64,000 nucleotides of DNA from Kitasatospora purpeofusca (GCF_000718025.1 NZ_JODS01000009.1:62001-126000); one strand, 5' to 3'; numbered from the stretch's first letter, positions 1-8,997 are shown. Program-made: numbers and translations. The notes: generated by a model from the sequence alone, not told the origin.

Positions 1-161
1 CTGGATTCGTTGCTGACTGTGGCGCGTCGCCCACGTACGGTCGTAGCGAACCCGGCCTACTCGGCACGCCGTCGACCACGCCGCCCGTCCCCGCGCACCG
101 CCCGGATCCACCCCCGCCGGCCGCCCTCCGAGCGGCCACCGCCCTGGAGTCTGGAGTACGG

Positions 162-1418
162 ATGTCCGCCGAGAACAGTGCCACCGGTGCCCGTACCGGC
201 ACCGCCACCGACCCCGGTCCCGCCGGCGGTGGCACCGCCCAGGCCGTCCTGCCGCCGCTGCACTGCCTGCGGCTGCTCGAACCCGGCCCGCCCCGGCTGG
301 CCGCCCTGCCCACCGGCACCCCCGTCTGGCTGGTCAGCCGGCACGCCGACGTCCGGCAGGTGCTGACCGACCCGCGCCTGGGGCGCGCGCCGCTGCACGC
401 CCCAGGCGCCCCGCCCGTCTCGCTCACCCCGAACCTGCTCGACGACCCGTCCTCGATGCTCAACATCGACGGCGTCGAGCACCAGCGGCTGCGCCGCACC
501 GTGCAGCGCGCCTTCACCCCGCGCGCGATCGCCCGGTGGCGCCCCTGGGTCGCCTCGGTCGTGGAGGGCCTGATCGACGAGCTGATCGACCGGGGCTCGC
601 CCACCGACATCGTCGCCGGCTACACCCGCCCGCTGCCGATCGCCGTGATCAGCCGGCTGATGGGCCTCGACGGCCTCGACAGCAAGCGCCTCGAACACTG
701 GAGCGACCACGCCCTGTCCGCCACCGCGTACTCGGCGGAGGCCATCCGCACCGCGATGACCGAGTTCGCCGGCTTCGGCGCCGAGGTGATCGCCGAACGC
801 CGTGCCGCGCCCGGCGACGACCTCGTCAGCAGCCTGCTCGCGGCCGCCGCCGACACCCCGGGCATCACCGAGCAGCAGATCGTCACGCTCGTCATCGGCC
901 TGGTGGTGGCCGGGCACGAGACCACGATGACCTCGCTCGGCAACGCCCTGGTCTACCTGCTCAGCGACGGGCACGACGCCTGGCAGCAGCTCGCCTCGGA
1001 CGAGCAGAGCGCGGCCGCCGCCACCGAACAGCTGCTGCGCGCCGTCCCGCTCGGGGACTCCGACGTCCTGCCCGGACTGCTGCGGCGGGCCGTCGAGGAC
1101 CTCGACATCGGCGGGGTGCGGATCCCGGCCGGGAGCGTGGTCGCCGCCGACACCGACGCCGCCAACACCGACCCCGAGGTGTTCACCGGCGACCTGCTGA
1201 CCGAACTGTTCTCCCCGCTCGCCGCACCGATGTACACCTTCGGCGCCGGGCCGCACCACTGCCTGGGCGCCTGGCTGGCCCGGATGGAACTGGAGCTCGC
1301 CCTGCACCGGCTGGCCCGTCGGCTGCCCTCGCTGCGGCTCGCCGGGACGGTGGAGGCCATCGACTGGCGGCGCGGCCTGCTCACCCGCAGCCCGCAGCAC
1401 CTGCAGGTCTCCTGGTGA
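162..1418 (+). CDS. Cytochrome P450, CYP157-like (non-canonical K-helix)
   Basis: Soluble class I bacterial P450 of 418 residues, a normal length. The I-helix motif AGHETT is at residues 250-255 and the heme loop FGAGPHHCLG puts the axial cysteine at 367. The K-helix, almost always ExxR in P450s, reads EQLLR at 289-293, so the aligned glutamate is Gln290 while Arg293 is kept. A Gln here is known from the actinobacterial CYP157 family (S. coelicolor CYP157C1 has EQSLW), so I infer a CYP157-type enzyme rather than a decayed one. ATG 162 has GGAG five bases upstream. The stop overlaps the GTG of a ferredoxin gene, which implies co-translation with its electron donor. The substrate cannot be predicted. 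Confidence 0.9.
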   Translation: MSAENSATGARTGTATDPGPAGGGTAQAVLPPLHCLRLLEPGPPRLAALPTGTPVWLVSRHADVRQVLTDPRLGRAPLHAPGAPPVSLTPNLLDDPSSMLNIDGVEHQRLRRTVQRAFTPRAIARWRPWVASVVEGLIDELIDRGSPTDIVAGYTRPLPIAVISRLMGLDGLDSKRLEHWSDHALSATAYSAEAIRTAMTEFAGFGAEVIAERRAAPGDDLVSSLLAAAADTPGITEQQIVTLVIGLVVAGHETTMTSLGNALVYLLSDGHDAWQQLASDEQSAAAATEQLLRAVPLGDSDVLPGLLRRAVEDLDIGGVRIPAGSVVAADTDAANTDPEVFTGDLLTELFSPLAAPMYTFGAGPHHCLGAWLARMELELALHRLARRLPSLRLAGTVEAIDWRRGLLTRSPQHLQVSW

Positions 1419-1687
1419 CGGGTCGGGAGGCCACCGGGGCGGCGCCGGCGGTCATCGTCCAGGTGGACCGGGACCGCTGTATCGGCTCGGGCATGTGCGC
1501 GGCCACCGCGCCCGGTTCGCTGACGCTCGGCGCCGACGGGCTCGCCCGGCCGGTGCGGGAGCAGCCGACCGGCGCCGCCGGCGAACCGCTGACCTCGGAA
1601 CTGGCCGACGCGGTCGACTACTGCCCGGTCGAGGCGCTCTCCCTGTACGGGGTGAGGGACGGGCGGCGGATCGACCCGACGGGCTGA
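1415..1687 (+). CDS. [3Fe-4S] ferredoxin, P450 partner
   Basis: Ninety-residue ferredoxin whose GTG start overlaps the P450 stop (GTGA at 1415-1418). Cysteines at 22, 28 and 70 form the C-x5-C ... C-P pattern of single-cluster [3Fe-4S] ferredoxins that feed electrons to actinobacterial P450s. The position that would be the fourth ligand is not Cys. It would carry electrons from a flavoprotein reductase to the P450 in the cytoplasm; no reductase is adjacent, but a putidaredoxin-reductase-type flavoprotein lies at 11913-13169. The N-terminal ten residues are low complexity. The start is set by the overlap. Confidence 0.9.
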   Translation: MTGREATGAAPAVIVQVDRDRCIGSGMCAATAPGSLTLGADGLARPVREQPTGAAGEPLTSELADAVDYCPVEALSLYGVRDGRRIDPTG

Positions 1688-1730
1688 CCCGACCGACACC
1701 GCCGACACCCTGACACCGCTGACCCACTCC

Positions 1731-1765
1731 CGGCGCCGCGCCGTGCCCCGTCCGGCGCGGCGCCG
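1731..1765. terminator. Hairpin between convergent genes
   Basis: Perfect 12-bp arms (1731-1742 and 1754-1765) with an 11-nt loop lie between the ferredoxin stop and the stop of the convergent kinase-like gene. There is no T-tract, as is usual for very GC-rich actinobacterial terminators. Likely bidirectional. Confidence 0.6.
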
Positions 1766-1770
1766 TCGGG

Positions 1771-3039
1771 TCAGCCCGCCGCGGCCAGCGCCTGCCGGAC
1801 CTCCGCCGCCGGATCGCCCTCGTGGTACGGGCGCTCACTGTCCTCGATGTGGTCCAGGAACTCCTGGTACCGCAGCGCGTACCCGAAGTGCACCAGCGGA
1901 CCGGCCAGTTCCAGCGCCCGTTCCGGCGAACACCCCGGTACGCGCTCGCGCCAGGCCCGCGCCCACTCCTCGGCCACCTGCGCCCAGCGCTCCCCGTCCA
2001 GGAAGCCGCGCGGCCGCAGCCCGTCCGCCACCGGATGGCCGAAACAGGTGTCGGCGAAGTCGATGACCACCAGCCCGGAGCCGTCGGAGCGCCAGTTCCC
2101 GGGGTGGAAGTCTCCGTGCACCACGGTCTCCGGCAGGCCGCAGGCGGCGAGTTCCCCGGCCAGCTCCGGCAGGCGCGCGGCCAGCGCCCGGGCGGCGGCC
2201 AGCTCCTCGCCCGTCAGCTCGGCCGTCGCGGCCAGCCGGTCCAGCAGGCCCGGCGCGGCGGCGGCCACCGCGCCCGGGGTGCGGTCGGGCAGTCCGGCCG
2301 AGGCGGCCCGCCCGCCCGCGGCCAGTGCCGCCTGGGCGGCGACCAGCCCCGGCACGGCGAGCGCCACCTCCTCGACCGAGGGGCCCCAGCAGTCCCGCCC
2401 CGGCACGTCGTCGAGCAGCACCCGCCCGTGCGCCGGGTCGGCGGCGAGCACCGTCGGCACCAGCTCCGGCGCGGCGGCGGCGAACAGCGCGATCGCCTCC
2501 GCCTCAACGGCGTTGAAGGCCGGGTTGATCACCTTCAGCCAGACCGGCCCGGCGGCCGTGGGCAGCCGGAAGATCCCGGACAGGTTCCACGTCCGCACCT
2601 GCTCGACGGGCCCGGTGACCGGCCGTCCGGCGGCGGCCGACACCCGCTCCGCCCAGCCGAGGGCGGCCCGCAGCCCGGCGGGCGTGGCCCACCCGGCCCG
2701 CTGCTCGGCCGGGCCCAGCAGTGCGTCCAGCTCCGGCCCCACCGGGCCCGGGGCCCGGTCCACCGGCCGCTCCAGCGCCTCGGCGTGGTACACCGTGTGA
2801 CCACCTCGGCCGCCCTCACCGCCCGTCACCCCGACCAGCCGCACCACCGCCACCGGCCCCCCGGCCTCCGCCGAGGCCCGCCCGGCCAGCTCCCCGACCG
2901 AGGACCACCACGGATCCGCCAGTTCGAACGGGCCGAGCTGCCCCAGGTGGTCGCCGTCATGGGTGAGATGGACGGTAGCCGTCCGACCTGTTTCCTGATC
3001 CACCTGCGCAGGTTCTCGCGCCTCGACGATCGGCGCCAC
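1771..3039 (-). CDS. Aminoglycoside phosphotransferase-family protein
   Basis: 422 residues from a GTG start at 3039. The C-terminal two thirds is an APH/choline-kinase fold: catalytic loop HGDFHPGN at 308-315 and the metal-binding aspartate in VIDFAD at 325-330. The first roughly 110 residues form a separate alpha/beta region that I cannot assign; similar N-terminal extensions occur in actinobacterial APH-family proteins. The small molecule phosphorylated is unknown and membership of this family does not by itself imply drug resistance. It converges with the P450 operon and is divergent from the propeller protein at 3263 across about 220 bp. Confidence 0.8.
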   Translation of the reverse strand: MAPIVEAREPAQVDQETGRTATVHLTHDGDHLGQLGPFELADPWWSSVGELAGRASAEAGGPVAVVRLVGVTGGEGGRGGHTVYHAEALERPVDRAPGPVGPELDALLGPAEQRAGWATPAGLRAALGWAERVSAAAGRPVTGPVEQVRTWNLSGIFRLPTAAGPVWLKVINPAFNAVEAEAIALFAAAAPELVPTVLAADPAHGRVLLDDVPGRDCWGPSVEEVALAVPGLVAAQAALAAGGRAASAGLPDRTPGAVAAAAPGLLDRLAATAELTGEELAAARALAARLPELAGELAACGLPETVVHGDFHPGNWRSDGSGLVVIDFADTCFGHPVADGLRPRGFLDGERWAQVAEEWARAWRERVPGCSPERALELAGPLVHFGYALRYQEFLDHIEDSERPYHEGDPAAEVRQALAAAG

Positions 3040-3262
3040 CCGTTATTTCCACGGCTGACGGGGGCCAGCGGGGCGGGTCGGCACCCGGCCGAGCTCCTGA
3101 CGCCCGTCTTCCGGTTCGCGGTCCACGGTGGCCGCCCGAGGTCCGCCGGGTGACCGGGCGGCGACGGGGGTCACGATTCGGTCGCAGTGGTCCACCGGAA
3201 GGCGGACGCGGGCAGCTTCTGCTGCCACGCTTGAGTGTCAACGACTGTGCTGGGGGGGCACT

Positions 3263-5083
3263 TTGAGCGAGTCAGATCTTGCCTCGACTGTTGTCGGGCT
3301 CATGACCGACGTGGCTTCGGGGATCGTGGGAACCACCGGCCGGGCCGTGGCGGAGGCTGCGGGGGAGGCCGTCCGGCGGCGGCTCTCGTCGGAGCCGGAC
3401 GGCCGAGCCGCTGTGGCGGCCTTCGACTCCGGTCCACAGGAACCGGCCGCACAGGCGGAACTCTGCCGGGTGCTGATACAGGTGCTGTCCACCGAGCCGC
3501 AGTTCGCCGTCCAGCTGACGGCGCTCGTGCCGGTCCCGGCTCCCGCGGCACCGGTCCCGCCGCTGCCGCCCGCCCCGCCGCCGCCCGCGGAGCCGCCGCG
3601 GATCGGCCGGGACGGCATCATCATCGACGGCAGGTCCCGCAACACGGGAAACCTGGCGCTGGGCGACCAGCTGATCCAGAACATCCGCCGGGGCGACCCC
3701 CGCACCGTCCTGCTCCTGCTCCTGGTCCTGGTCCTCGTGGTGGCGGCCGGCTACGGAGGCACCAGGCTCCTCACCGACGACTCGTCGGACCCGAAGGCCG
3801 CCGCGACGAGCGCGGCTCCCGGCACGTCCGACCGGGCCTCCGGTGCTGCCGCCGCAACCACCGGTGGCGGCTCGGGCGGCAATCCGTCGGCCGCCACCGG
3901 TCCGTCGGCATCCTGGCCGTCCAGGCCGCCGAGGCCCGAACCGGTCCGGGCCGACCCGCCGCTGAGATTCACCCAAGTCGTCGCAGGCAGCGCAGACCCC
4001 GGTCTCCGGCCCCTCGTGCTGGACGGCCTCGACGTGGTCTCCGTGGAGGGTGTGGAGAGCCTGGTCTCCCACGATGTCCGTGACGGCGAGCAGACGGCCG
4101 AGATGACCTCCGGCGGGAAGCTGCCCAAGGGGTCGTTGAAGGGGTTGTCGAACTGGCTGTCCGGGTACGCCGAACTCGCGCGCCCGGCCGTGGGCACCTC
4201 GGGCGGGAAGCGATACGCGGTGGCCGCCTTCCCCCGGACCGTCACCGGCCAGGGCACCGTGTCCGACCACTACGGTGTCGAGGTCGACATCCTCGACCTC
4301 GACACCCACAAGGAAGCCCGCCGGGTCACCATCGACGACGGCACCATCGGCAACCAGGTACCTGTCGTCGCGGGCATCGCCGCTGGCCGGGCCCTCGTGG
4401 TCACCGCCGGTCCGACCGGCCCTCCCGCCAGCTACGCGATCGACCTGGCCACCGGCACGGTCTCCTGGAAGGCGGAGAACTACGAGGTCCGACTGCTCCA
4501 GGGCGACACCGTCGTCGGGGTCTCCTCCACGACCGGGGAGTGGGACACCTACTTCCACGACACACCCCTGGAGGTCAGGGCATTCTCGGCGGCCGACGGC
4601 GCGGTCCGCTGGACGGCTCGGACCGGCGAGGTCCGGACGAGGCTGTCCGTGTTCGCCTCCGACAAGATCCTCGCCGACGGGGAACGAGGGCCCACCCTGC
4701 TGTCCACCGGGACCGGGGAGAGCGTGCCCCTGCCGACGCTGACCGAGAAGTACACCTTGGACACGAGCAGTTGCCGGTTCGACGGCCGTGCCACCACCGT
4801 GTGCTCGGCCAGTGGTACGGACGGTGGAGAGCTGCTCGGCATCGACGCGGCCGGGGTCACCGTCCTGTGGCGGATCGGGAGGTCGGCCGGTGCCGGAGCG
4901 CGGGTGGCGCCAGTGGTCACGGCCGTCTGGCACGGTGCGGTCTACGGCCGCACCCAGAACGGCAGCGTGGTGCTGGACGCCCGGACGGGACAGGACCGCG
5001 AGTTCAATCCGGGCACGGCTCCCGACAACGTCAACGAGTACGCCGCCCTGTCGGGGGACACCTTCTTCCTCTCGGCGGGCTGA
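3263..5083 (+). CDS. Single-pass membrane protein with PQQ-like beta-propeller ectodomain
   Basis: 606 residues from a proposed TTG start preceded by a G-rich Shine-Dalgarno run (3252-3258). Order: a cytoplasmic helical N-terminus (1-90), a Pro/Ala linker, one hydrophobic helix at about 148-167 flanked by arginines, a Ser/Gly/Thr-rich stalk to about 220, then a long beta-rich domain with recurring W-x-A/G and aspartate-rich blades typical of PQQ-like or BamB-like propellers. Topology is predicted N-in, C-out. No catalytic residues are recognised; a binding or sensor role is inference. No ATG suits the conserved N-terminus, hence TTG. It converges on a surface-anchored ALF-repeat gene. Confidence 0.7.
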   Translation: MSESDLASTVVGLMTDVASGIVGTTGRAVAEAAGEAVRRRLSSEPDGRAAVAAFDSGPQEPAAQAELCRVLIQVLSTEPQFAVQLTALVPVPAPAAPVPPLPPAPPPPAEPPRIGRDGIIIDGRSRNTGNLALGDQLIQNIRRGDPRTVLLLLLVLVLVVAAGYGGTRLLTDDSSDPKAAATSAAPGTSDRASGAAAATTGGGSGGNPSAATGPSASWPSRPPRPEPVRADPPLRFTQVVAGSADPGLRPLVLDGLDVVSVEGVESLVSHDVRDGEQTAEMTSGGKLPKGSLKGLSNWLSGYAELARPAVGTSGGKRYAVAAFPRTVTGQGTVSDHYGVEVDILDLDTHKEARRVTIDDGTIGNQVPVVAGIAAGRALVVTAGPTGPPASYAIDLATGTVSWKAENYEVRLLQGDTVVGVSSTTGEWDTYFHDTPLEVRAFSAADGAVRWTARTGEVRTRLSVFASDKILADGERGPTLLSTGTGESVPLPTLTEKYTLDTSSCRFDGRATTVCSASGTDGGELLGIDAAGVTVLWRIGRSAGAGARVAPVVTAVWHGAVYGRTQNGSVVLDARTGQDREFNPGTAPDNVNEYAALSGDTFFLSAG

Positions 5084-5116
5084 ACCCGGCCGCGAGCCCG
5101 CCCCACCGGGCGACCG

Positions 5117-5163
5117 ACCTCCTGACCCCCGGCCGCCGTGCAGGCAGCCGGGGGTCAGGAGGT
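5117..5163. terminator. Strong bidirectional terminator
   Basis: Seventeen-bp perfect arms (5117-5133 and 5147-5163) with a 13-nt loop lie between the stops of the convergent propeller and ALF-repeat genes. Confidence 0.8.
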
Positions 5164-5186
5164 CAGGGTCGGGTGCTGCTGGGCGC

Positions 5187-6686
5187 TCAGCCCTCGGCGG
5201 AGCGACGGCGACGGGACACCACGACCAGCGCAGCACCGGCGGCGAGCGCAGCGGCGGCGCCGCCGGCCTCCAGGCCGAGGCCCTCGGTGCCGGTGGCCGC
5301 GAGCTGGCCGGAGCCGACGGTCGCGCTGCCGGTGGTGCCGGTGGTCGTCCGGGTGCCTGCGGTGGTGCCGGTGCGCGTGTCCGAGGTGGTGCGGGCGGCA
5401 GCCTGGACGACCTGGCCGCCGGTGGCGGCGGTCTGGGCCGCCGGCACTGCCTGGGCGGTGGTCGGCTGCTCGGTCGGCCGGGCCGTCGGCCCGGTGCCCG
5501 GCTTGGCCGCGGCCTCGTCCTCGGCCCGCGCCTTGGCCCAGCCCTCGATCAGGAAGGTCGCCACGGCCTGCTCGTTGCCGTCCAGCGCGGCGAGCGCGGC
5601 CTTCTTGACGGCCGGTCCGCCGGTCTCGGCGATCTGCGCGACCTGCGCCCGGTTGTCCTTGGCGCGGGCCGTGTACTGGCCCTCCTGGAGGAACTTGACC
5701 ACGTCCGCGTAAGAGCCGTCCATCGCGGTGTTCGCGGCGGCACGCACCTCGGGACCGCCCTTGGCCATGATCTGGCTGAGCGCCACCCGGGCGTCGTGCT
5801 CACGCTGGACGGGGAGCTCGGCCTCCAGGAAGTGCCGCAGCACTGCGGGCGTGCCGGTGTCCAGCGCCTTCTGGCCCGTCTCCCGCACGCCCCGGCCGGT
5901 CGCCGGGTCCGCGATCAGCCGCTCGATCTCCGCCCGGTCGTCCTCGGCGCGGGCCGTGTACTGGCCCTTCTCGACGAACGCTGCGATCTCCTCGTAGGAG
6001 CCGTCCAGCGCGACCATCGCGGCCTCGCGAACGGCCGGGCCGCCGCCGCTGAAGATCTGAACGGTCCTGACCCGGTAGTCGGTGTGCCGGAAGCCCTGGA
6101 GATCCACCGCCAGGAACTTCCGCAGCGCGGCGGGAGTCCCAACGGCCAGCACCTTGGTGCCCTCCTCCCGCACCTTCGACCAGGTCGGCAGGTCGGCGAT
6201 CAGCCGCTCGATCTCCACCCGGTCGTCCTGCGCCCGGGCCGTGTGCTGGCCGTCCTTGAGGAACGCGAGCAGGTCCTCGTACGAGCCACGCAGCGCGGTC
6301 TCGGCGGCCTTCTTCACCGCCGGGCCGCCGACGGCGAGGATCTGGGTGGCCTCCACCCGGTGATCGGTGTACCGGGCGTTCTGGAGCCCCGTGGTCAGGA
6401 ACTCCCGCAGCGCGGCGGCGGTCCCGGCGGCCAGCGCCTTCTCGGCCGCCTCGCGCACGGACACGCCGCTGGCCTTGTCGGCGAGGATCCGGCGGACCTC
6501 GGCCCGGTCCAGGTCCTCCTGGCCCGTGCCGGCCGGCGCGGCGTCGGGGGTGCCGGCGGAACCGGTGTCAGGTCCGGAGGCCCCGGTGGGCCGGGGCGCG
6601 TCGGCGGCCGAGGCCGAGGAGGGGAAGAGGACGGCGGGGGCGAGGACGGCGGCCGCGACGACGGCGGACACCTTGGGCAGCTTCAT
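5187..6686 (-). CDS. ALF-repeat surface protein with LAxTG sortase signal
   Basis: 499-residue exported protein. A Sec signal peptide occupies residues 1-27 (basic start, hydrophobic core, AxA-like end). Seven helical repeats of about 43 residues follow, each with an Ala-Leu-Phe core and a conserved ARxxD(D/N)R turn; odd- and even-numbered repeats form two alternating subtypes. After a Thr/Gly/Ala-rich stalk comes LAATG, a hydrophobic helix and an RRRR tail. LAxTG is the motif of class E sortases in Streptomyces, so the protein is probably attached to peptidoglycan. ALF repeats are an actinobacterial family with no established biochemical function. ATG at 6686. It converges with 3263-5083 across a strong terminator. 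Confidence 0.85.
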   Translation of the reverse strand: MKLPKVSAVVAAAVLAPAVLFPSSASAADAPRPTGASGPDTGSAGTPDAAPAGTGQEDLDRAEVRRILADKASGVSVREAAEKALAAGTAAALREFLTTGLQNARYTDHRVEATQILAVGGPAVKKAAETALRGSYEDLLAFLKDGQHTARAQDDRVEIERLIADLPTWSKVREEGTKVLAVGTPAALRKFLAVDLQGFRHTDYRVRTVQIFSGGGPAVREAAMVALDGSYEEIAAFVEKGQYTARAEDDRAEIERLIADPATGRGVRETGQKALDTGTPAVLRHFLEAELPVQREHDARVALSQIMAKGGPEVRAAANTAMDGSYADVVKFLQEGQYTARAKDNRAQVAQIAETGGPAVKKAALAALDGNEQAVATFLIEGWAKARAEDEAAAKPGTGPTARPTEQPTTAQAVPAAQTAATGGQVVQAAARTTSDTRTGTTAGTRTTTGTTGSATVGSGQLAATGTEGLGLEAGGAAAALAAGAALVVVSRRRRSAEG

Positions 6687-6841
6687 CCTGCGGACCTTGC
6701 TTCGTGCGAAGACATCGTGAACGCACGAAGCATAGGGCCTTCAAACCGATCTTCACACCACCATATTTACGGCTCACGAGCACCCGGCATCGCGGCCCCG
6801 CGAAGCCACCCGCCCGCCCTCGCCTGACCCTCCCTCAACAC

Positions 6842-7753
6842 TCAGGAAGCAGGCTCCTCCTGGCCGATGGCGACCCCCGCACCGGAGACCCGGACCCGCG
6901 GGGCCGCGCTGCCCAGATCGACGTGGAGAGTGCCCGGGCGGCCCAGGTCCTCGCCCTGGTGGAGGGTGAGCACGGCCGGGGCGGCGGCCGGATCGAGGTC
7001 GCGGAGGTAGGCGCCGAAGGCGGCGGCCGCGGCCCCGGTGGCCGGGTCCTCCACCACGCCGCCGACCGGGAACGGGTCGCGGACGTGGAAGACGTCGGGC
7101 GCGGCCCGCCACACCAGCTGGAGGGTGACGAGATCCCGAGCCGTCATGAAAGCCGCAAGCCCGTCGAAGTCGTAGTCGAGCCGGGCCAACCGGTCCCGGG
7201 TCCCGGCGGCGAGCACGAGGTGGCGGGCGCCCGCGTAGGCGACCCGGGGCGGCAGCGCAGGATCGAGGTCCTCGGCGGCCCAGCCGAGCAGGGCGAGCGC
7301 CTCCTCGACGTCCGCCGCGTCGGTCTCCTCCACCCGGGGTTCGACGCTGGTGAGGGTGGCCCGCAGGCCGCCGTCCGCGTCCTCCGTCACCTCGACCGGC
7401 ACCTCGCCCGCGGCGGTGCGGTAGAGGTAGCGGCCGGGGCCGGTCCGCTCGGCGAGGGCCACGGCGGAGGCGACGGTCGCGTGGCCGCAGAACGGCACCT
7501 CGGTCAGCGGGCTGAAGTAGCGGACGCCGTACTCGCCGGCAACCGGGCCGGGGACCAGGAACGCCGTCTCGGAGTAGCCGACCTCGGCCGCGATCGCCAG
7601 CATCCGGTCGGCGCTCAGGCCGGTGGCGTCCAGCACCACGCCCGCCGGGTTGCCGCCGGCCGGGTCGGTGGCGAAGGCGGCGTAGCGGAGGATCTCGGGA
7701 GCGTCGGGAGCGTCGGGAGCGGCGTCAGCGGCGGGAGTGGCGTCAGTGGTCAT
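6842..7753 (-). CDS. PhzF-family isomerase/epimerase-like protein
   Basis: 303 residues, the usual length for the PhzF fold, which has two pseudo-symmetric alpha/beta domains. The general acid/base glutamate lies in GYSETAF (Glu62), followed by PFCGHAT at 87-93 and the GGVVEDPATGAAAAAFG segment near residue 230, both family hallmarks. PhzF proteins catalyse proton-shift isomerisations such as in phenazine formation, but most genomic homologues, with no phenazine genes nearby as here, have unknown substrates. Residues 3-20 are an Ala/Pro/Asp-rich tail coded by short tandem repeats, so the true start could be a little downstream. It is the first of two minus-strand genes with the ArsR regulator upstream. 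Confidence 0.85.
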   Translation of the reverse strand: MTTDATPAADAAPDAPDAPEILRYAAFATDPAGGNPAGVVLDATGLSADRMLAIAAEVGYSETAFLVPGPVAGEYGVRYFSPLTEVPFCGHATVASAVALAERTGPGRYLYRTAAGEVPVEVTEDADGGLRATLTSVEPRVEETDAADVEEALALLGWAAEDLDPALPPRVAYAGARHLVLAAGTRDRLARLDYDFDGLAAFMTARDLVTLQLVWRAAPDVFHVRDPFPVGGVVEDPATGAAAAAFGAYLRDLDPAAAPAVLTLHQGEDLGRPGTLHVDLGSAAPRVRVSGAGVAIGQEEPAS

Positions 7754-7797
7754 GCCCGCACGAACGCGCTCGGCCCGGCCGGTGTTCCCCGTCCGTA

Positions 7798-7870
7798 CAG
7801 CACCGTCACCAGCGGCCCCGTCACCGCAGCACCGTCACCACCGGCCCCCGTCACCGCAGCACCGTCACCG
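7798..7870. repeat. Tandem repeat, about 29-30 bp unit, 2.5 copies
   Basis: Units at 7798-7826 and 7827-7856 with a partial third copy at 7857-7870, built around CACCGTCACC. It fills the gap between the PhzF-like start and the ArsR-family stop and runs into the last codons of the regulator gene. Confidence 0.7.
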
Positions 7871-8962
7871 CAGCACCGCCTCCAGCAGGTCGGTGCCCAG
7901 CCGCGCGCTGCCCGCCAGGTCCAGCTGGTACAGCATGTAGCGCCCGCGCCGATGGGTGGTCAGCAGCCCGGCCCGGCGCAGCACCGCCAGGTGCCGGGAC
8001 ACCTCGGGCGCGCTCAGCTGCCAGGCGGCCGCCAGCTCGCCGGTGGTGTGCGGGCCCCGCGCGATGGTGCGGGCGAGCCGCAGCCGGACGGGGTGGGCGA
8101 GCGCCTCCAGCCGCTGCTGGACCACCGCGAGCGAGACCGGTTCGGGCACGCCCGGCTCGGCCACGGGGTACTGCACCACCGGGCGCCAGCCGGCCGCGGA
8201 CACCACCAGCAGGTGCGGCCGGCCGAACGCGGTCGGGATGAACGTGGCGCCGCCCGCGCCGGTCGCGCTGGTGGTGTTGTCCTGGAGCTTGTCGACGACG
8301 ATCCGGCGCCGTCCCTCTCCCGCGTCCTCCAGCACGATCGAGGAGGAGACGGCGGCCAGCGCCTCGACCGCGCCGTGCCGCACCAGCAGGTCCGTCTTGC
8401 GGCGGGCGTCGGCGGCCAGTTCCGGCAGCACCCGGCGCCAGGCGTCGGCGAAGAAGGCGTCCGCGCAGTCCTCCAGCAGCCGCCGGACCAGGGACCGGAC
8501 GGCGGGCGGGTCGGTGAGCAGCCGGTCGGCGAAGTCCGCCTGCCGGGGGCCGCGGGCGAGCGCCAGCTCCCGGGCCCGTTCCTGCGCCTCCGGGTCGGTG
8601 AGCGGCGAGGCGGTCCGGTGCGCCAGCCGGGAGACGCCGCAGGCCGTCACGAGCGCGGCCCGGACGTACTGCTCGTCGTCGATCCGGTCGACGGCGTCGA
8701 GCTCCTCGGCGAGGGTGGCGCCGGGGATGCCGGGGACGAGGAAGTCGGCGCGCGAGGAGCGCCAGAGGAACTCCGCCTCGGTCAGTCGCTCGGCGAGCGC
8801 GGGCGGCACGGTGGCGGTGGTGCTCGCCGCCCAGCCGTGCAGGTCGGGGTGGTGCGCCGGTTCGGCGAGCACGTGCAGCATGGCGCTGAGTTCGGCCAGC
8901 GGCGAGGGCGTGAAGAGCAGCCGCTCGTCGGACAGGCCGGTGATGTCGATGGTCAGGCTCAC
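7865..8962 (-). CDS. ArsR-family transcriptional regulator, DUF5937-type N-terminus
   Basis: 365 residues. The DNA-binding winged helix is at the C-terminus (about 290-350: HPVRLRLARTI, then TTGELAAAWQLSAPEVSRHL and the RRGRYMLYQL wing), preceded by a roughly 280-residue helical/beta sensor region of the type seen in actinobacterial DUF5937 regulators. No Cys pair for metal sensing is present, so a metal-responsive role is unlikely. It is divergent from an MFS transporter at 9063, with a perfect inverted repeat between them. That arrangement suggests it represses itself and the pump in response to a small molecule. Confidence 0.85.
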   Translation of the reverse strand: MSLTIDITGLSDERLLFTPSPLAELSAMLHVLAEPAHHPDLHGWAASTTATVPPALAERLTEAEFLWRSSRADFLVPGIPGATLAEELDAVDRIDDEQYVRAALVTACGVSRLAHRTASPLTDPEAQERARELALARGPRQADFADRLLTDPPAVRSLVRRLLEDCADAFFADAWRRVLPELAADARRKTDLLVRHGAVEALAAVSSSIVLEDAGEGRRRIVVDKLQDNTTSATGAGGATFIPTAFGRPHLLVVSAAGWRPVVQYPVAEPGVPEPVSLAVVQQRLEALAHPVRLRLARTIARGPHTTGELAAAWQLSAPEVSRHLAVLRRAGLLTTHRRGRYMLYQLDLAGSARLGTDLLEAVLR

Positions 8963-8997
8963 GTCCCGATCCTGTCACCTGCGGCGGCCCGGTCCGG

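Noticed and set aside
162..1687. P450 as part of a conservon (cvn operon)
   Set aside because: CYP157-type P450s often sit in conservons, but no roadblock, GTPase or histidine-kinase-like cvn gene lies downstream; the upstream side is outside the window, so the claim cannot be made.
3272..5236. Long minus-strand frame opposite the propeller protein
   Set aside because: No recognisable domain; high GC at third positions of the plus frame creates open antisense frames.
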